Notes under the pieces: generated by a model
The model's database searches: none
Seen by the model: the letters and a program-made list of their open reading frames with translations, nothing else
Told to the model about the DNA's origin: nothing
NCBI RefSeq assembly: GCF_020740795.1
Contig: NC_067312.1
Coordinates: 65,678,905 to 65,742,904 of the forward strand
Origin: Apus apus
Taxonomy: Eukaryota; Chordata; Aves; Apodiformes; Apodidae
Reading direction: 5' to 3'
Length of the DNA stretch: 64,000 bases
Shown here: positions 14,047 through 28,630 of the stretch, piece after piece
How positions within the stretch are numbered: the stretch's first letter is position 1
Layout: every line of letters starts with the position of its first letter
Program-made: the position numbers and the translations under genes

Positions 14047-16137
14047 TGCTCTGCTGGAGCACAGACTTCCGTCTACTTGGCTGTCAGCTCCTTGATTGCA
14101 CAAGTGAAAGGGAGGCACATGTAACTTCTTATTGTCAAAGTGGACAAGCTGTACATTCACTGGTTTATTTTAACCCATGATTTCCTACCATAGAAGCCTT
14201 TCCTTCCTTCTTTTTCCCATGCAGGAAACAATACAGATTGCATAACAAAGGGGCCAGCTACCAAAACTGCACCTTGCAGTCTGCAGTCTGTGTACCCCGT
14301 AGGCCTTCAGGTGCCATGATCTGCCTAGTCTGTAGGGTCTGGACACCCAGGAGTGTCTAAAATGATGCTGGGTACATGTGTTTAGGAATATGAATCATCC
14401 CTCAGATTTTCTGTAAAAGACTGCAACCAAAAATGGTAAAGTCACTATGTGTAAAGACAATCTGACTCCACCCAGGAGAACATCCCACAGCTTGTCATAC
14501 GTCCCTTTGCAAGAAGAATAGACTCCAGTGCTTTGCTGCAAGTTAAAAATAAATTGTGGAAGTGTAATGTAAGTAGACTCAACAGAAGTAATATACAATG
14601 GAATCTAAAGTCTTCTAATTCACGGTGAACATAAGCTGATCCTAATTATATTCTTCATTCAGGAACCTTCAGTCTGGGACAAAGGAATATTATGATACAA
14701 ACCAAAAGGCATTTTATAATGGTCATCTGATAAGGGAATGTATTATCCAGGCTGTGCTTTTGCTACACAGGTGGTGTTTAGAGGCCAAAATCAACAGCTC
14801 TGCTCAGCACTTAGAGGTGTGAGGTAGAATATAGGACTTTTCAAGCATGAATGAAGAGGGACACTGTCTGTGTCATGAGGTCTTGGTGGTGGGCTGTCTT
14901 CTATGTGACTCAGGTTCCTATGCCAGATGAGCCCCACTCCTACTTCATCTCATCTCAGTGGTGTATATCAAGGATCCCAGCAGCACAGGAGAGACCATGT
15001 AGGCCCTGATCCATTAGGGAGAGCAGATGTGATCTGCAACATGCCTTTCTTAATTGGAAGACAGGGACAGCACATGATAGGAGAAGATCACTGAAGAGCC
15101 AAGAGAGGCCTGTTTGTGTTTGCCATGGGCAGCTTGCCTGATGCCTAAAGTACATCTCATATTTGTGTCAGATGCCATGCATAACAGAAAACAGTGGTCT
15201 ACTTGCTGTGCAAAGACAGGTAGAGTCATCCTGGGTGCAGGAGCTAGAGCACTAGAGTGTGCAGTATATTATCCTGACAGCAAGAAGCAGACTGACCTGA
15301 TAGAAGGCAAAACAAGGGGTGTTGACCAGCCCCTCAAACAGGTGAGTTTTATCATATGATTGTCATAAAATTATACTCCAAGACAGTATTGAGAAGTGGT
15401 CCAGGCCTGACTTGGACCTAGTTCTCCTTCAGAGAGCTGCTCAGAGTTTTTGTACAGGCTGACCTCTGCCTGGGCATCCCCTCAGAGGAAGCAGGTGAAT
15501 CACACAGTCTCTCGTCATTGTATTCAAAACATACCACATTAGCTGTTGCAATGGGACACCTTGTGCTGTTGATTAGGGATGTAACAACACAGAGTTGGTT
15601 GGATAAGAAGTTGTGCTTGGACCTCCACTTCCCTGAGGCAGGATGATTGGCATGATGGTGAGCCCTTTACTTCAGAGACAGGTGTCTAAGGTAATCTTGG
15701 ACATGGCACTTGATGTATCCTGTCCATTTCAGTAGCTCCCTCATGAGTGGACTGAGGATACATCTTCTTCATAAACCTAATCCAGTGGTGCTGAGTGCTG
15801 GGAGAGTCCTCCAGGAGACTTCTTCCCCACAAAGAGTCAAGAGACCCTGAGGTTTTTGGTGGAGTCATGCATGTGTCCATGTGTTTTTTCCTGGATGCAG
15901 AACAACTTTGGAGGGGGTTCACCACTTAGATTTCCAATTGCCTTTGTGCTGCTTGCCTTTCTCCTCAGATGCCTCCCCTCTCCCAGTAGCCTGTAGACAG
16001 GCGTCTCCTATGATGGCACCATAGCTGTCCCAAGCCTGCCAAGTTCCTTTTCCTGGAGTGCTGATTCTCAGCAAAGTTGCATCTGCAGTGCCAAACCCAG
16101 GAACTTTCAACATCTACTTGGAAAACTCTCTCCAGTC

Positions 16138-16183
16138 TTTTTTTTTTTTTTTTCTTTTTTTTTTTCTATTTGTTCTTTTTTTA
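16138..16183. repeat. T-rich tract
   Basis: About 46 bases of almost pure T with single C, A and G interruptions, in intergenic DNA. Confidence 0.9.
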
Positions 16184-18994
16184 TACAGAGATGGTGTCCC
16201 ATGTGCTCTGTTTCCAGGACAGGAAATAGCTATCCATTGGGAAGACAGAGAGATGGCATAGCCACATCTTTGGCAGTCTGTGCCACGGAGTGACACAACA
16301 TGATTGCAACCACAGTTGCAACCCCGTGCAAGATGATTTAAGTGCCAGTGGCCCAGCTCCATTGAGCAGGCTGCATTAGCACACCACTGTGGAAGTGACA
16401 AGGTCATGGACTGCAGTTGTTTAATATCATAGGTAACCATGCCAACCTGTACACAAATTTATCATGTTACAGCATAAAACTACCTAGTCTTTCTGCCCCT
16501 GTAATTCCAGCAGGAAAGCGCTCACACAACTTCATTCCTCAGGTGGTTAGAAACCAGGCTAATTTCCAGCCTAAATTTAGACACTGGATTCAGGTGCTGT
16601 TGCAGTGTTGGGAAAGGTTGTTAAGAGACTTTTCAATAAGGTACAGCTAAAGGCAAGGCCGAAGGTTTTGCTTAGCTTTCAGGCATTTAAAAGAGTAAGC
16701 AATGCCACCTACTGGCACCAAAATGGAAGATTTGACTGCTCTGGTGCATTGGTGCGATGGAAAGATCATAAAGAAGGCTGTCACTGTTCTTTGGGTGGTA
16801 TTTTGCAGCTGAAACCGAGGTGGAGGCAAACAAGATCTTTTCTCCTCACAAGTGTTACTCAGTTAAACTCTTTAGGAAGAATCTACCGGCCGACTCGCTT
16901 GCTTTCACCATTTGAGAATGAATAGTGAGGAAAGCAGCAACTAGACCTGGTGTTGATGTGCATGCCAGGACAGCCCCTGAACTTCTCCAGGAGGCAAACA
17001 TGCAGTGACTAGGTGAAATGACACCCTTGTTTAAGAATATTTGTGGGTGAGTGCAAACTGAGAGTAGGAGAAGCTTCTGAGTAAGGCAAGAATCTCATGC
17101 AGCTTCAGGGGATTGAAGGATCAAGACTTCGTTCCAGAATAAGAAGTCATAAATGGAAATGTAAGGCTATGCCTCAAATACTGAATGGCTTGGTGGATGA
17201 GCAGATGGGCAATTCCACTCTCATAATAACACATGGATGCGGAAACTTTTGCAAATAATAGGCTTGGAATACACAAAGAAAAATAACAAAGCCTTAACTA
17301 AATTAAGGAAGTCCCTAGTACAGGATATTCTTGAGGCAACTACCACTGTTTTTGTGGGTTCCCCGCATCCCATCTCCAGAGGTCAGGCACATTGAGGTAA
17401 GCACTTACACCAGAGTCAATGCATCAGTAGAGAGCATTTCCAGGGTGTTGATTATTTCCGAGCCCTCCTCCCTTTGAAATACTGAGGGGGATGTAGTGTG
17501 GCACTGGATGCATCTGCAGAGCCTCCTCCTGCTTCATAGTACACTGGGCTCCAAGGAGCAGCAGAAGCAAAACCCTGAGAGACCACTGCCAGGAGCCAAG
17601 CCAGAGAAGGCCAGCTGTGTCCCCTGGCAGGGCAAATAAGGATGCCAGATCTGGCATTTCATCGAAAGCCCTGGAAGGGCAGACCCCCTACGTTTCCTTC
17701 TGCAGCTGTTAGCCCACCTTTCCCTGATTCTTTAAAGGGTAGCTGTGGCCATTTTGCTGGCCCCCATTCTTGAAAGCACATGTATTGCCCCAGGCAGCCA
17801 CCCCAGAGGCAACTCTGCTCTCCTGGCTGTACCCCAGAAGGGCTTTCCCCTTGGTTTGCCAAGGTTTCCTTTTGTGTCCTCCTTCATGCCCCAGGGCAGG
17901 GATAGTCGAGTTGTACCAGGGACATACACAAAGCAAGTATGTGGGCACAGGACCAGAATGGGTTTTGCTGAAGGTGTTGGCAGTCACGTTTGTTGCACAA
18001 ACTAAAGGAGAGAAGTGTACTGCCTCTGCTGTGCTCCTGGGCTTCTCTGGACAAGTGCTGTTGGAGTGAAGGAGCACAGTGGCAGCAGAAGTGTATCAGT
18101 GGCCTTGCAGACTCCAGGAATCTTCAGTTGAGTAAGAAACCACTGGAGGATCCTTACACCTTCCTCTGCAGCTGTAGTCAGACATAAGGCTCAGTTTACC
18201 ATGGGTCTTGGCTAGCTCCTGCATTCCTACCTCCTGCTTCTGGCAACATGGCTGGGTGAAAGCATGCAGATATCTGGCCCACTTTTAATGCAAGAAAATG
18301 AGTGTCAGGTATGAAAAAGGGGTGTCTTCGCTGCCTATTTCCCATCTCCTGGGAAGCACTGCTCTGTGTATTCTTTGTTTGGTGTCATCACAAAGCAGGG
18401 CTTTCTGCAGGTGGATTAAAACACAGGATATTTGTGCTGCCCGGCCACATCATCTGCCTCTGCCCCAGGCTTAAACACAGGCAGGCAGCACCCTGCAGCT
18501 TTCAAACACCTGGGGCAGCTGGAGACAGGGAAAGGGGCTGCAGTGACCTCCTGGCTGAGACCAGGCTGTTGCAGAGATTAACACAGACCAGAGCAGTGTC
18601 TGGCAGCTCCCAGGAGGATGGGTTTGCATTTGTCCCTCTCAGGCAGAGGCTCATCAGCACTGGCCACAGCACATTGAAGTTCCTTACTCCCAGTGAGCCC
18701 TTTGGATGGCCATCATCCTTCCAGGGCCTCTGAGTCTCACTGCTTTCTGTCAGTGGCACCAGCAGGGCAACATTGTCAGAGATGTCTAAAACAGCCAGAC
18801 TGTGGCAGCAGTCAACAGTGAGGTACCACCACCAACAACTGTGGGGTCTTGCCCCCTAAAAGATTTCCATGCAGTAAACACTGAGAACTCACAGCCTGAA
18901 TGACACTGCTAGTGAAACATATTGCCATCTTGAGGGTCTTTAAAGGTGATCCATCTTTTGTTACTTTAAGGATCACTCCATCTTTTGTGTTGCT

Positions 18995-19012
18995 ACACAC
19001 ACACACACACAC
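18995..19012. repeat. (AC)9 microsatellite
   Basis: Eighteen bases of pure AC, intergenic. Confidence 0.95.
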
Positions 19013-22000
19013 CCTCCTTGCCCCATTTTTGTGGGCTGGCCAATTGTACAGCTAGAAAAATGAGTAAAGGTGCTGCTGGGTCCTCGGAAAATCCTTCCTG
19101 TTGCATTTTAGATAGCTGTATAGAAGAACCAGCCTTACAGCACCTTGCTAATGGTTGCTGACATCCACATACAGCAAAAAAAACCCTGGGAGGTTGCAAG
19201 GAGAAAGTTCAGAAATGCATATAGCAAAGAAAGGCACAGAGCAGTGGTGAAGAGATAGTACCATGGAAGCAAAGCAGAGCAGCATGTAGTGCATGAGACC
19301 CTACCAATTGCTGTCAGTCCTTGCAGTGAGAGTGAATGTCTGACTGCAGCTGTCCCTTCTGATTCCCTTCCTGAAAAAATTATGATGAAATTAGACATCA
19401 GTGGTTCATAGGTACAGGACTTCCTCTTCCAGTGTCTTGCTTAGATCATGCCCTGTGCTTCTCCATGATTTTTCTGCCTGCTCCTAACAGGAGAAATCAA
19501 TACCTGAGCTGTGAAGCAAATATGGTCTCCCAAAACAGCAGAGAAGTACTGAGAGGCCCCAGTGACTATAAACACAGAGTAAAATAGGTGAGGTTACATC
19601 AGTTTTATACAGTGGAGTGTCTTCAGATTGTACTATCACTACAATTTAATAAGCTGAACACTCAATTAAATGCATACAGATAGTTTGTTGCTGTAGAATT
19701 CCCAGTCCAGCTTTATTAATATTTTGTGATATCAGACACTGCACAAGTTAATATATTAGAAGAGATTACAACTAATTGCTGTTTAAACGGCTGAGATTGA
19801 ACACATCTCTGTAGAGGCACTGACCCTCTCCCTTGCCACCTGTTCCTGAAGTAATTAATTGCAAAGGAAAAAAAATAAACAAACCAACAAGTACCATAAA
19901 ATCTGAAAGAACGCTAGTCACAGCTTTGCTAAGATTGCTGTATTTCACACTATAGGCCTCAGTTCAAAACGCATTTAGGCACAGGGTCTATACAGTTTTA
20001 GCTGTGGCCAGGGCTAAAATTGCATTGAATCCAAAGGAGCTGAAGCCATTCAGAATCAGTACAGTCAAAGCTTTGTAAGAAAATCTTTTATCCAAGATGG
20101 AAAGTGGATTTGGGTGGTGTTTTGGAAGATACTGGTTCGTTTTTCTTCTCTGCCACATTATTTCCTGGATGATCTAACACTCTGGGACATAATAGGTTGT
20201 GTAGCCTGGTCATTTTAATGCAACTTCAGGTGTATTGGTGGTGCCAGCTGAACCATGCTCAGATGAAACAGGTGTACTCCTTCTTTTCAGGCCCAGTAAC
20301 ACCTTTCCAAGAGATTTACTGGACATCTGACTACAGTAATATCTAAAGTCACCTAAACCCAATCTAAATCCATACCATACAGAAATTATGGGTTAGCAAG
20401 GCACCAGGGTGAGAACTAAGGTAGGATACAGGAGGACTCCCAGGCCAAGACCTTCATGGACAATGGAGACAGCACTACTTCTGAGAAAGAGCTTAAAGCT
20501 CCTCCCTGGATGCAGAGGGAAGAGAAGCAGAAAGACAGCTCCTCCCCCGCTTTTCACTGCCCAAGGCCTTTACCCACAAGCTGCAGACATCTAAGCACTG
20601 TCTACTTCATAATAGCATTATGAGATCAAAAACCCAGGACATTAACCAGATATTACCTCTGCCCAGCTATTGTAGCCAACAGCCTACTACCTCCTGTGAG
20701 GGTTTCCAATATGCCACCTTGTTGGGTTGATGTTTATGAGTGTGTTGAGCTGCTGACAGACTGAGCGCAACACCTACTGCAGTCATCTGCAGTCCTATCC
20801 AGTTCAGGAGTTCACTGTTAAAACTGAATGTTCACTGGAAAACAGGAGTTCACTGGAAAAACCTAATTAATTCCAGGAGGGATATGGTATATCGTAGCTG
20901 CAAGCTATGAGGGTACATGAGCCACAGAGAGACTGAAAATCATGCATGTAGAGATCTTTCCAGACGTAACTGGCAAGGTGCCTTTGATCTAGCCTTTACA
21001 AACAGCCAAGTATGGGCTCGTACTGATTGTTTCATCACCATTATTATTCTTCATGGGTCTAGGAGGTTTCAGTTATTCTGCAAGAACGAGATCTGCAATC
21101 TGCATACACCAGTTCATTGAGGGAAATACTGAGCAATTGGTTCAACGTGGTGGCAGCAGAAATAATATCGGCACCTATTTTCATAGCTGAGTGCAAAAAG
21201 AATCTCAGGGAGGTTAGAGCCCCAGCAGGTCATCAGTCCTGAGCAAATTCATGCAGAGACCACAGTGGAGTGCAATGCTCTGTTCTGGCTATCAGCACCA
21301 CGTGTCATGAGCAGTACCTCTGCAAAGTCTTTGCAGAGAGGCAGGGGGCAGGGGACAAGAGGTGTGACTGAGTTTCTGCACCCCATGTGAAGGACCTCAA
21401 AGTTGTAATACTGTGTTTGAGCACACTGTCCTGTAAAGGTACTTGAAATGCCCATGAGTAGGGACATTGAGAAAATAAGAATGGGCATTTGAGTCTAGGA
21501 TCAGAGGAGATGCCCTGTACTGAGAGAAGTGGAGAGCTCCATCTGTTCAGCTCTTCAAGAAATAGCTAAATAGGCCATGATTGCTGTGCGAACACCTCTG
21601 TGGGAGAGAAAATTCTGGATATTGAAAGGTAGTTTAATCAAGCAGAGGAAGGTGCAATGGGAACCAATGGCTGGAAATTGAAGTCAGTTGTTTACACTGA
21701 GTTTAGAAATATTTGTAAAATTAAGGAGGAATTCACCATTCATTGGAAGTATCAAGGGAAGCATCTTTAGATGTGAGTGCAAAGCTTGGCTTATCCATTA
21801 TAATCAAATGCACACAACTGGAGCAATGCAGAGAAGGTTCCATTTGTAATGCAAGGCTAAAAGGTATAACAGCACCTCAGCTGTACCTTTCTCACCTGTG
21901 ACTTCCTTCACATCATGCTCCATGGGAGGTGAGTGAGTCTATGTTCAGTAGCACCATTACAGGCAAGCTGCTGTTTGGCCATTTCAGCCCACTGGAGGAC

Positions 22001-24089
22001 TTCTCAGTTATAACACTTCTTTTTTGAAAAGAAAAAATACCTTCTGAAGTGCTGGAATCTTAGCCATATTTTTTTCCTCATGGCTCTTGCTATGCTTTCC
22101 ACACTTGTGCATGGGAAAGCAAACCTTCATTTCTCGTTCATCCCTACAGTGCAAGAGAAAGACACTTTCAGCTAATTTACATTAGTGAGCATTTGTCAGA
22201 GTAAAGAATAAAGGTCTTACTGTGCAAAATGGCTCTGGTGGCAGTATTAATCAATACTTGCTTGATGAATTGCCTGCCAGGAGTCTTTCAGGCACATCAT
22301 TTCAGCTGCTAGACATTCTGCTTGTTCACTGCTTAACAAAATAAATAAAGATGAATCATGGTATTTAACATAAAACTCCAACTCAGAATCAAAGCTGTTT
22401 AAAATGCACTGTGGTTTACCCCATTCCATCCTTCCTTTCCCTTTGCTCAGGAAGAACATTAAGTCCTGGCTCTTCTGGAGCAGGCACAAGGCTTGAATGA
22501 TAACCACTTCACCAAGGACTGCCCTTTCCTCTGCAATCAGTAATTGCATTCCTGATACAGCGCTGCATTCTGCATTGCCCCCTGAAGCGGCAGCCAGACA
22601 GAGAAGAAAGAATTGAGATGTATGGCTGCGTGCTGATGGGAGTGTGATATTTCACATATGCCTTTCTTAGCTGCTGTGATGCAATGCACAGACTGTTCTC
22701 TCTGCTCCTGTGCCTATTGGACTACTAATACATGTGAAGCTCCCACCACTGAACTGTCCCCACCTGAAACTGCATCAGATTTGAAATTACAAGAAGCAAC
22801 ACAGAGTCAGGTTTTTCAGAAACTTGGCTTCTCAGTAATAATAAATAGGTGTTTGACTCTCCAGAAATTCATATTTCTATGCAGAAGCATAGTTGGTTGC
22901 TGATTTTTTTTATCTGGCTTTTAAATGGATAACACTTTTCTTGAAACCCTGTACGCCTACAGCCCACTAATAGCCTTGGAAAGGGTGAATAATCATAGCA
23001 GAAACTTTTTTTGGCCAAAGAAGAACATCAAGCTCCATCTAGTTCTGCCCCCTCTCTCTTGCCAATCCCACCACCACCCTCTGGCATGACTCAGAAAATA
23101 AAGCAGGAAGCCTGAAGTGATGGGGGTCCATTTCTGGGCTCTGAGTAATGATTTACTGACCCTGACAACAGCAAAATACCTACAGGCCAAGGACAGAGAT
23201 GCTGGTGTTTCTCCCATGCACTCTGTTTGCTCCTGCCTCTAAACTCTTCATGAGCCTCCCCTGCTGTCCCCTCCCTTGTCCTCTGACAACCAGGAGGCAC
23301 TTGCCAGGTTCCTCTGAGCCAGACTTCACAGCATTGAGTTTCAGCTCTTCCCCACTTCTCAGCCCTTCAGCCCATTCTGCCTTTTATGTCCTACTGCAGC
23401 AGATATCCCTTGCCTGCCTCCCGGTGCACCACCATGCCTTGGGCTGTGACAGGGGTTATTGCACACTCTGGCACATTTGTGGGGTTCTGCCTTTTCTCCT
23501 CCCTCCCCGAGGGCATCCATGGCCACAACACCAATCCCTCATCCTTGCTGTGCCAGGCAGACTCGTACAGCTGCCCAGACTGGTCGTGAGCCTGTCCTGT
23601 GCCTCTGGGGAGCATTGCTCACTGCTGCTGTGACCCTTCTGGCTCCTCCAGCAGCACCAGCAGAGAAGCACAGGCAGAATGTGTCAGGCATCCCTTCCCT
23701 ACCCAGCAGCTGAGTCTGGGGAGAGATTTCACAACAGCCTCACACCATTCAGGGGAGCCTGGAGGGTGCCACCAGTGAGAGAGCTAACAGGGAATGATTT
23801 GGAGATCAACAGCTGGAGAATCAAGAAGGATGTATCATGATAATCTGGGCTCAGGTGAGACCCGACAAAATCTTGGCAAGAGCACTGATTGCAGCCACGC
23901 ACCAGCAGAGAGGGTGCAGATATGCAGAGAAGGCAGCAGGTAAATGGTGAGAAGCGTGGCAGAAAAGAGGGCAATGGCATGCTGTGGGGCAGCAGGAGCA
24001 CACAGGACCTGGCTGTTCTTAGGGGCATGCATGCACAGAAATGGGTGCAGTGGCATTTTAGAAAGAGTCAGAGGAAATCTGATTTGTAG

Positions 24090-24361
24090 AGATAGGACAA
24101 GGGGAACAGTTCCAAACTGAAAGAGGGTAGGTTTAGATTAGCTATTAGGAAGAAATTATTTACTGTGAGGGTGGTGAGACACTGGCACAGCTTGTCCAGA
24201 GAAGTTGTGGATGCCCTCTCCCTGGAAGTGTTCTAGGCCAGGTTGGATGGGGCTTAGTGCACTTTGGTGTAGTGGGAGGTGTCCCTACCCATGGAGGGGG
24301 TTGGGACTAGATGATCTTTATGGCCCCTTCCAACCCAAACCACACTGTGATTCCATGATTT
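24090..24361 (+). mobile_element. CR1 LINE 3' end, short 5'-truncated copy
   Basis: Typical CR1 tail: ACTGAAAGAGGGTAGGTTTA, TATTAGGAAGAAATTATTTA, CTGTGAGGGTGGTGAGACAC, then GTGGGAGGTGTCCCTACCCA, TTGGGACTAGATGATCTTTA and CCTTCCAACCCAAACC, ending GTGATTCCATGATT. It is about 270 bp long, non-coding or non-functional, and lies in intergenic DNA. Confidence 0.93.
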
Positions 24362-26890
24362 TAAAAAGTTGGTGGGTTTCAGACATAGCTCAGCTCCATG
24401 AAGGAGCAAGGGGGTGTTCAGCTTGAAACCTCTCCTCTGGACCCCACCTTGCCACTGTACTTTCAAAGGAGGCACTCTGGGGATGCATGTAGAAAACCAG
24501 CAAGTGTATAAGCAGTGAGAGAGATCAGAAGAATAATACACTTTCATCCTGTTGGGATTTCTTGCATTGTTTTTGACAAAGGTACAAATAAATACCTTAT
24601 GGCTACATAGCACATGTTGGGGATGCAATGTCACAGCAAGCATAGCACGCTTTTTTCAACTGAAAAACAGTTTATCCAGTCACAAGGTGGATCCCTTGAA
24701 ATCTTTCCATCAGGCCTTTCCTAGCTCAAATGTGTGGGAACCACAGGGTGATGTTTTCTGGAGCACCCTTTGCAAATGCTGGGACCCACAGCACTAAAGC
24801 ACACACCAAAGTCAGGCAAATCATCTGGTGTGATGATAGCTTAGTGCCAGTAATAATAAGTCCATCCAGTGCTTTGCAGTCTCAGAAGTGCTGGCTGTAG
24901 CACATTGCACTTTCTAGCCTGAAAACTGGGGGCTACTTCTTGTTTTCATTACCCAAGGAAAAATCTTGCACTCAAAATACTTTGTTACAGCTTTGGTAAG
25001 TCCTTTGGTTTTCAGTATACTTGTCCCTCCCATTTAGCTTGGTTGTAATCTGACATACTCACGTTTAATAAATTCTGTGTTAGGGAATTCTTTAAATTAT
25101 ACATAAAGAATCCAAAACCAATCAGAGAACAACTTGAATATTTCATATTAAAACTAAATGTTTCATGATTGCTTACAGAGTGAAATTAAAAATGAGACTT
25201 GGCCAATGCTGTGCAATTTGTGCTGTGCTTTAGCAGGAAAACAGAGGCTAGTGCTTAGATGTGTTTGAAGTTGTGTTTTCCTTTTCTCACCTGGCAAGAT
25301 GGAAGGCACTGCCAGAGCAGAATTAACCTCCACCTTCAACCCAAGCAGCCCCTATTTGTGCTAACTGTGGGTGTTTAAGAACACTTAACAGTAACAATGT
25401 TCTGACCATGGGAAAACGGCCACAGTGTGCTTTTCTTTGTCTTTGTTTATCTGGCTTTCCTAACTATTTTGTCTGCTAACCTCCATACTCTGCAGCCAGC
25501 CAGTGCGTCCTGACTCTATTAGCATGTAACAGCAAAAAGCCCAACAAACCTCTTACCTCGGAATTTCAGATAGGGTATAAAATTTGGGGTCAAAGCCGCA
25601 GTCTGGCAGCGTGGGAGGTTTGGTTTACACATTGCTCAGCACAGCAGTGCTCTGAATGCAGGTGATGGCTGTAGCACAAGTGACAACAGATAATTCTGTC
25701 CAGTTCTACTGCTTCATCTGAATCTGGGGTTCTGCACTGAGCTAAGAGAGCAGCACGTATGTTAGAGGAGTTAGTCATGACTAATTGCAGAGATTCAGCC
25801 AGTTGCAAAGTTTTCTCTAACGGCAATTCAGAACTAAACAAGGATGATCTTCATAAAGGAGGTGAAGCTGACAAAAGTACTCAAGGCAACTAAAAAAGGC
25901 ACATGGCACTAAGTGATACACTGCCTTTTCTGGGAGAGGGGAATTCACCTTCCATAGATGCTCACAAACTCCTGGGTGACTGAGTTACTTGGGGGTTTTT
26001 GTGCTTCATTTTCCACCTAGAGGACAAGAGTACCAGGAGAAGATACAATATGATATGCCCAGTTAGCATGATAAAAACACTGAGAACAGATAAGCAAGAG
26101 ATGACATACTCTGATAAGACAATGCTACAGTACCAGTAGGTAATCAAATTTATTTTCTCACACCTACCACAGCCAAAAGAGAAACAACAATAACCGTAGT
26201 AGTATTTCAGCCTCCAAGTTGGCACAGTGCAAGGACTGCAGAAACTCATCAGGCCTCAAGGCATACATGTTAAATAAGAATTGTGAATAAAAACTGTACT
26301 TCAGCAGGAGGTATCTGAATGTACTAGGAGTGGCATGGAGGTTTTCTCCCTTCTCATTTTAATGTCCTTTGGCCAAATCAGAGTTCCCAGGAGTAGAATG
26401 ACAAACATGAAAATCCCATTAAATGGGGATGGATTTGTTTTTCTTCATTTTTTAAAGCCATTTAGATAAGAGATGGATCAAAGCAAATTTACAGGAGAGG
26501 TTTTCTAGGTTTGGCACTCCAGTGAACCTACAGTTCATTGCCCACAAATCTCAGTGCTCAGGTGATGAAAAGCAGGAGATGTCCTCTGCCTTTTTCACTT
26601 GAGTGATCTTTCCTTGACCTTGCCAGGGCTTGGGTCAGTTGCCACCACCAGAGTTTCAGTACCCAGAATTTTTCAAGTCAAAATCCTTAATGCTTGACTC
26701 AAGTGGATATTCAAACTTCAGATTCAAGGAATCAGCCTTGGTGAGTCAGAGGGAAAAGGCTGCTCTTTTGATTGATCACATCTGTGACTCAAAGCCAAGT
26801 ACACATCCAAAAAAGTTAAACTGTCGCCAGGGCTCATAAACATCATGCCAGGCCTTTGTGTTTTGTGTTGAAGTCATACCAGTCTCTGAA

Positions 26891-26996
26891 AGCCAAGCAC
26901 TATGCAAATCTTAAGGATTCGTATTCATTACTATTGGAGGTACACAGCCAAAGCCCCTGCCCTAGAGAGTGTGCAGTTTAAATAGTACAGGCAGAA
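26891..26996 (-). mobile_element. MIR-related amniote SINE relic
   Basis: AAGCACTATGCAAATCTTAA and AAAGCCCCTGCCCTAGAGAG followed by TGCAGTTTAAATAGTACAGG match the familiar tail of amniote MIR-type repeats (GCACTGTACAAA ... CCCTGCCCCAAAGAGCTTAC AATCTAAATAGAC). The limits are approximate. Confidence 0.5.
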
Positions 26997-28630
26997 CTGA
27001 TGTGCTCACACACAGCTCTGACCTTAGTCTGTTCCTGGGGAAGCTGAGGGTGAAACCTCCCTGGCTCCTGGACACAGAGACAGATCATGGGAGAGAGTGT
27101 CCTGGGGCTGGCACCTCAGCTTCCAGGTAGCTCCTACCTGGAGGACAGGACACCTTTTTGTAATCATGAGGGCCTGAGACATAGATTGCACAGTCAGCAC
27201 ATGCAAGCTCCTGCAGGACTTCTGCAGTTCCTAACACTTAGCAAGGAGGCTCCATCAATCAGACTGCATACCGAGCTAAACATCAAGACACATCTGATGA
27301 ATCACAAGCTCAACAAGAGTCCACAGGGCTGTAAAACACCCCTAGGGACTTGTTTGTGCCAGATCTCTTAGTAAGTTCAAGAGGAGTTAGCTAAAGATGT
27401 GAATAAAATTGCTGTGGGATTTTAAAAAGGGATTCAACTTGCATGTTCAGATTTAAAACAGGCATTCAGCTTGCCTCGGTCCAGAAGACAGGCTGCATGG
27501 AAGCCACTCTGTATCAGGATGCCCACACAAGTGTTCAGTGCAGTGCAGCTCATTCATTTTTAAACAGAGTTACCTCACTTGAGGTGTAGCTATCCAGTCA
27601 AGCCCTTTGTGGTGGCATCAGCTGCCATGTGGAAACAGAGTGACCTTGAGTCACAGTGGAGCTCAGCCATTATGTTCCTGAAGTGTCTTCACCCAATACA
27701 TGCTGTGGCTCCAAAGGCTTCCTGACTGTGCTGACAAGCCCTAAGAAAAATTATGAGACCAAATCAGCAGTGAACAAACAAGTCAGTATAATTCAAGGGT
27801 GCCCACCATGACAGACAGACACATATCCTGGGAATGACGCAATGAACAGTCTCCAGTCTTCACACACAAGGCAGTGGAAATGCTATGGCTGCACAATTTA
27901 AGCAGCATATTGACCAGAAAGCTGATGTCTCAGCCTCCCCAGCTCCAGTGCTTCCCAGGCAGTTGCCTGTGGTTGTGGTGTCAGCCAGAGGGAGCCCAGT
28001 GCCACAGGCTGGAGAAGAGCAAGGCAGCGCATTGAAATGCAGCCAGGCTCATCAGAGGAGCCATCGCAGATGGAGCTCCCTTGGAGGCTGAAGCTGGATC
28101 AGGAGCAAGTCCCTTGCTGACTGGGTGAGCCCTGCACAGAAGAGGATTTCCCATCCACCTGGAAAAAATCCCATCATATTGCTGTAGCCCAAGAGTTTTG
28201 GTCTCTGCAGCACCTTCGCTGCACTGGGAGAGTTATTTGCCCACCTGCAGATCAACCAGCAGCAACCAGGGGATACGTACCATCAACAGCTGCCTTGGTG
28301 GCTTCACGGTTCTTCTCAGCTTCCAAAGTTGTACATTCAGGCCCCAACAGAGACCCAGTGGGGGATGGTCAAAAAACTAGCCTACAAGGGGTTTGAAGAG
28401 AAAAAAGAAAGCAGCAGCAAAAGAAAACAAAAGCTCTCCATGGTTTCAATGTACGGGGTCGTCATCATCTGCCTACATTTTGCCCACACACAGTTTAATC
28501 AGCGTGCCAGGGAGCCTGGCTCCCTGCCAACAGGAATGCAGATCCTGACAATTTGTCTAAAGTGCAGTCATAAATTGCAGCTAAACAGAAAGAGCACTTT
28601 TTTTTCTTTTTTCATTGGGTTTTTTGGTTT

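Larger units (their letters stand above)
4176..24089. other. Intergenic, no gene seen
   Basis: Apart from the 65-bp duplicated pair and the simple repeats listed separately, I see only unique sequence. AT-rich stretches at about 6950-7300 and 19570-19800 stand out from the surroundings, the latter rich in TAATT and ATTAAT motifs. No splice-site-bounded exon of a recognisable protein was found. Confidence 0.6.

Noticed and set aside
24205..24426. 73-codon plus-strand frame
   Set aside because: Falls in the non-coding CR1 3' tail.
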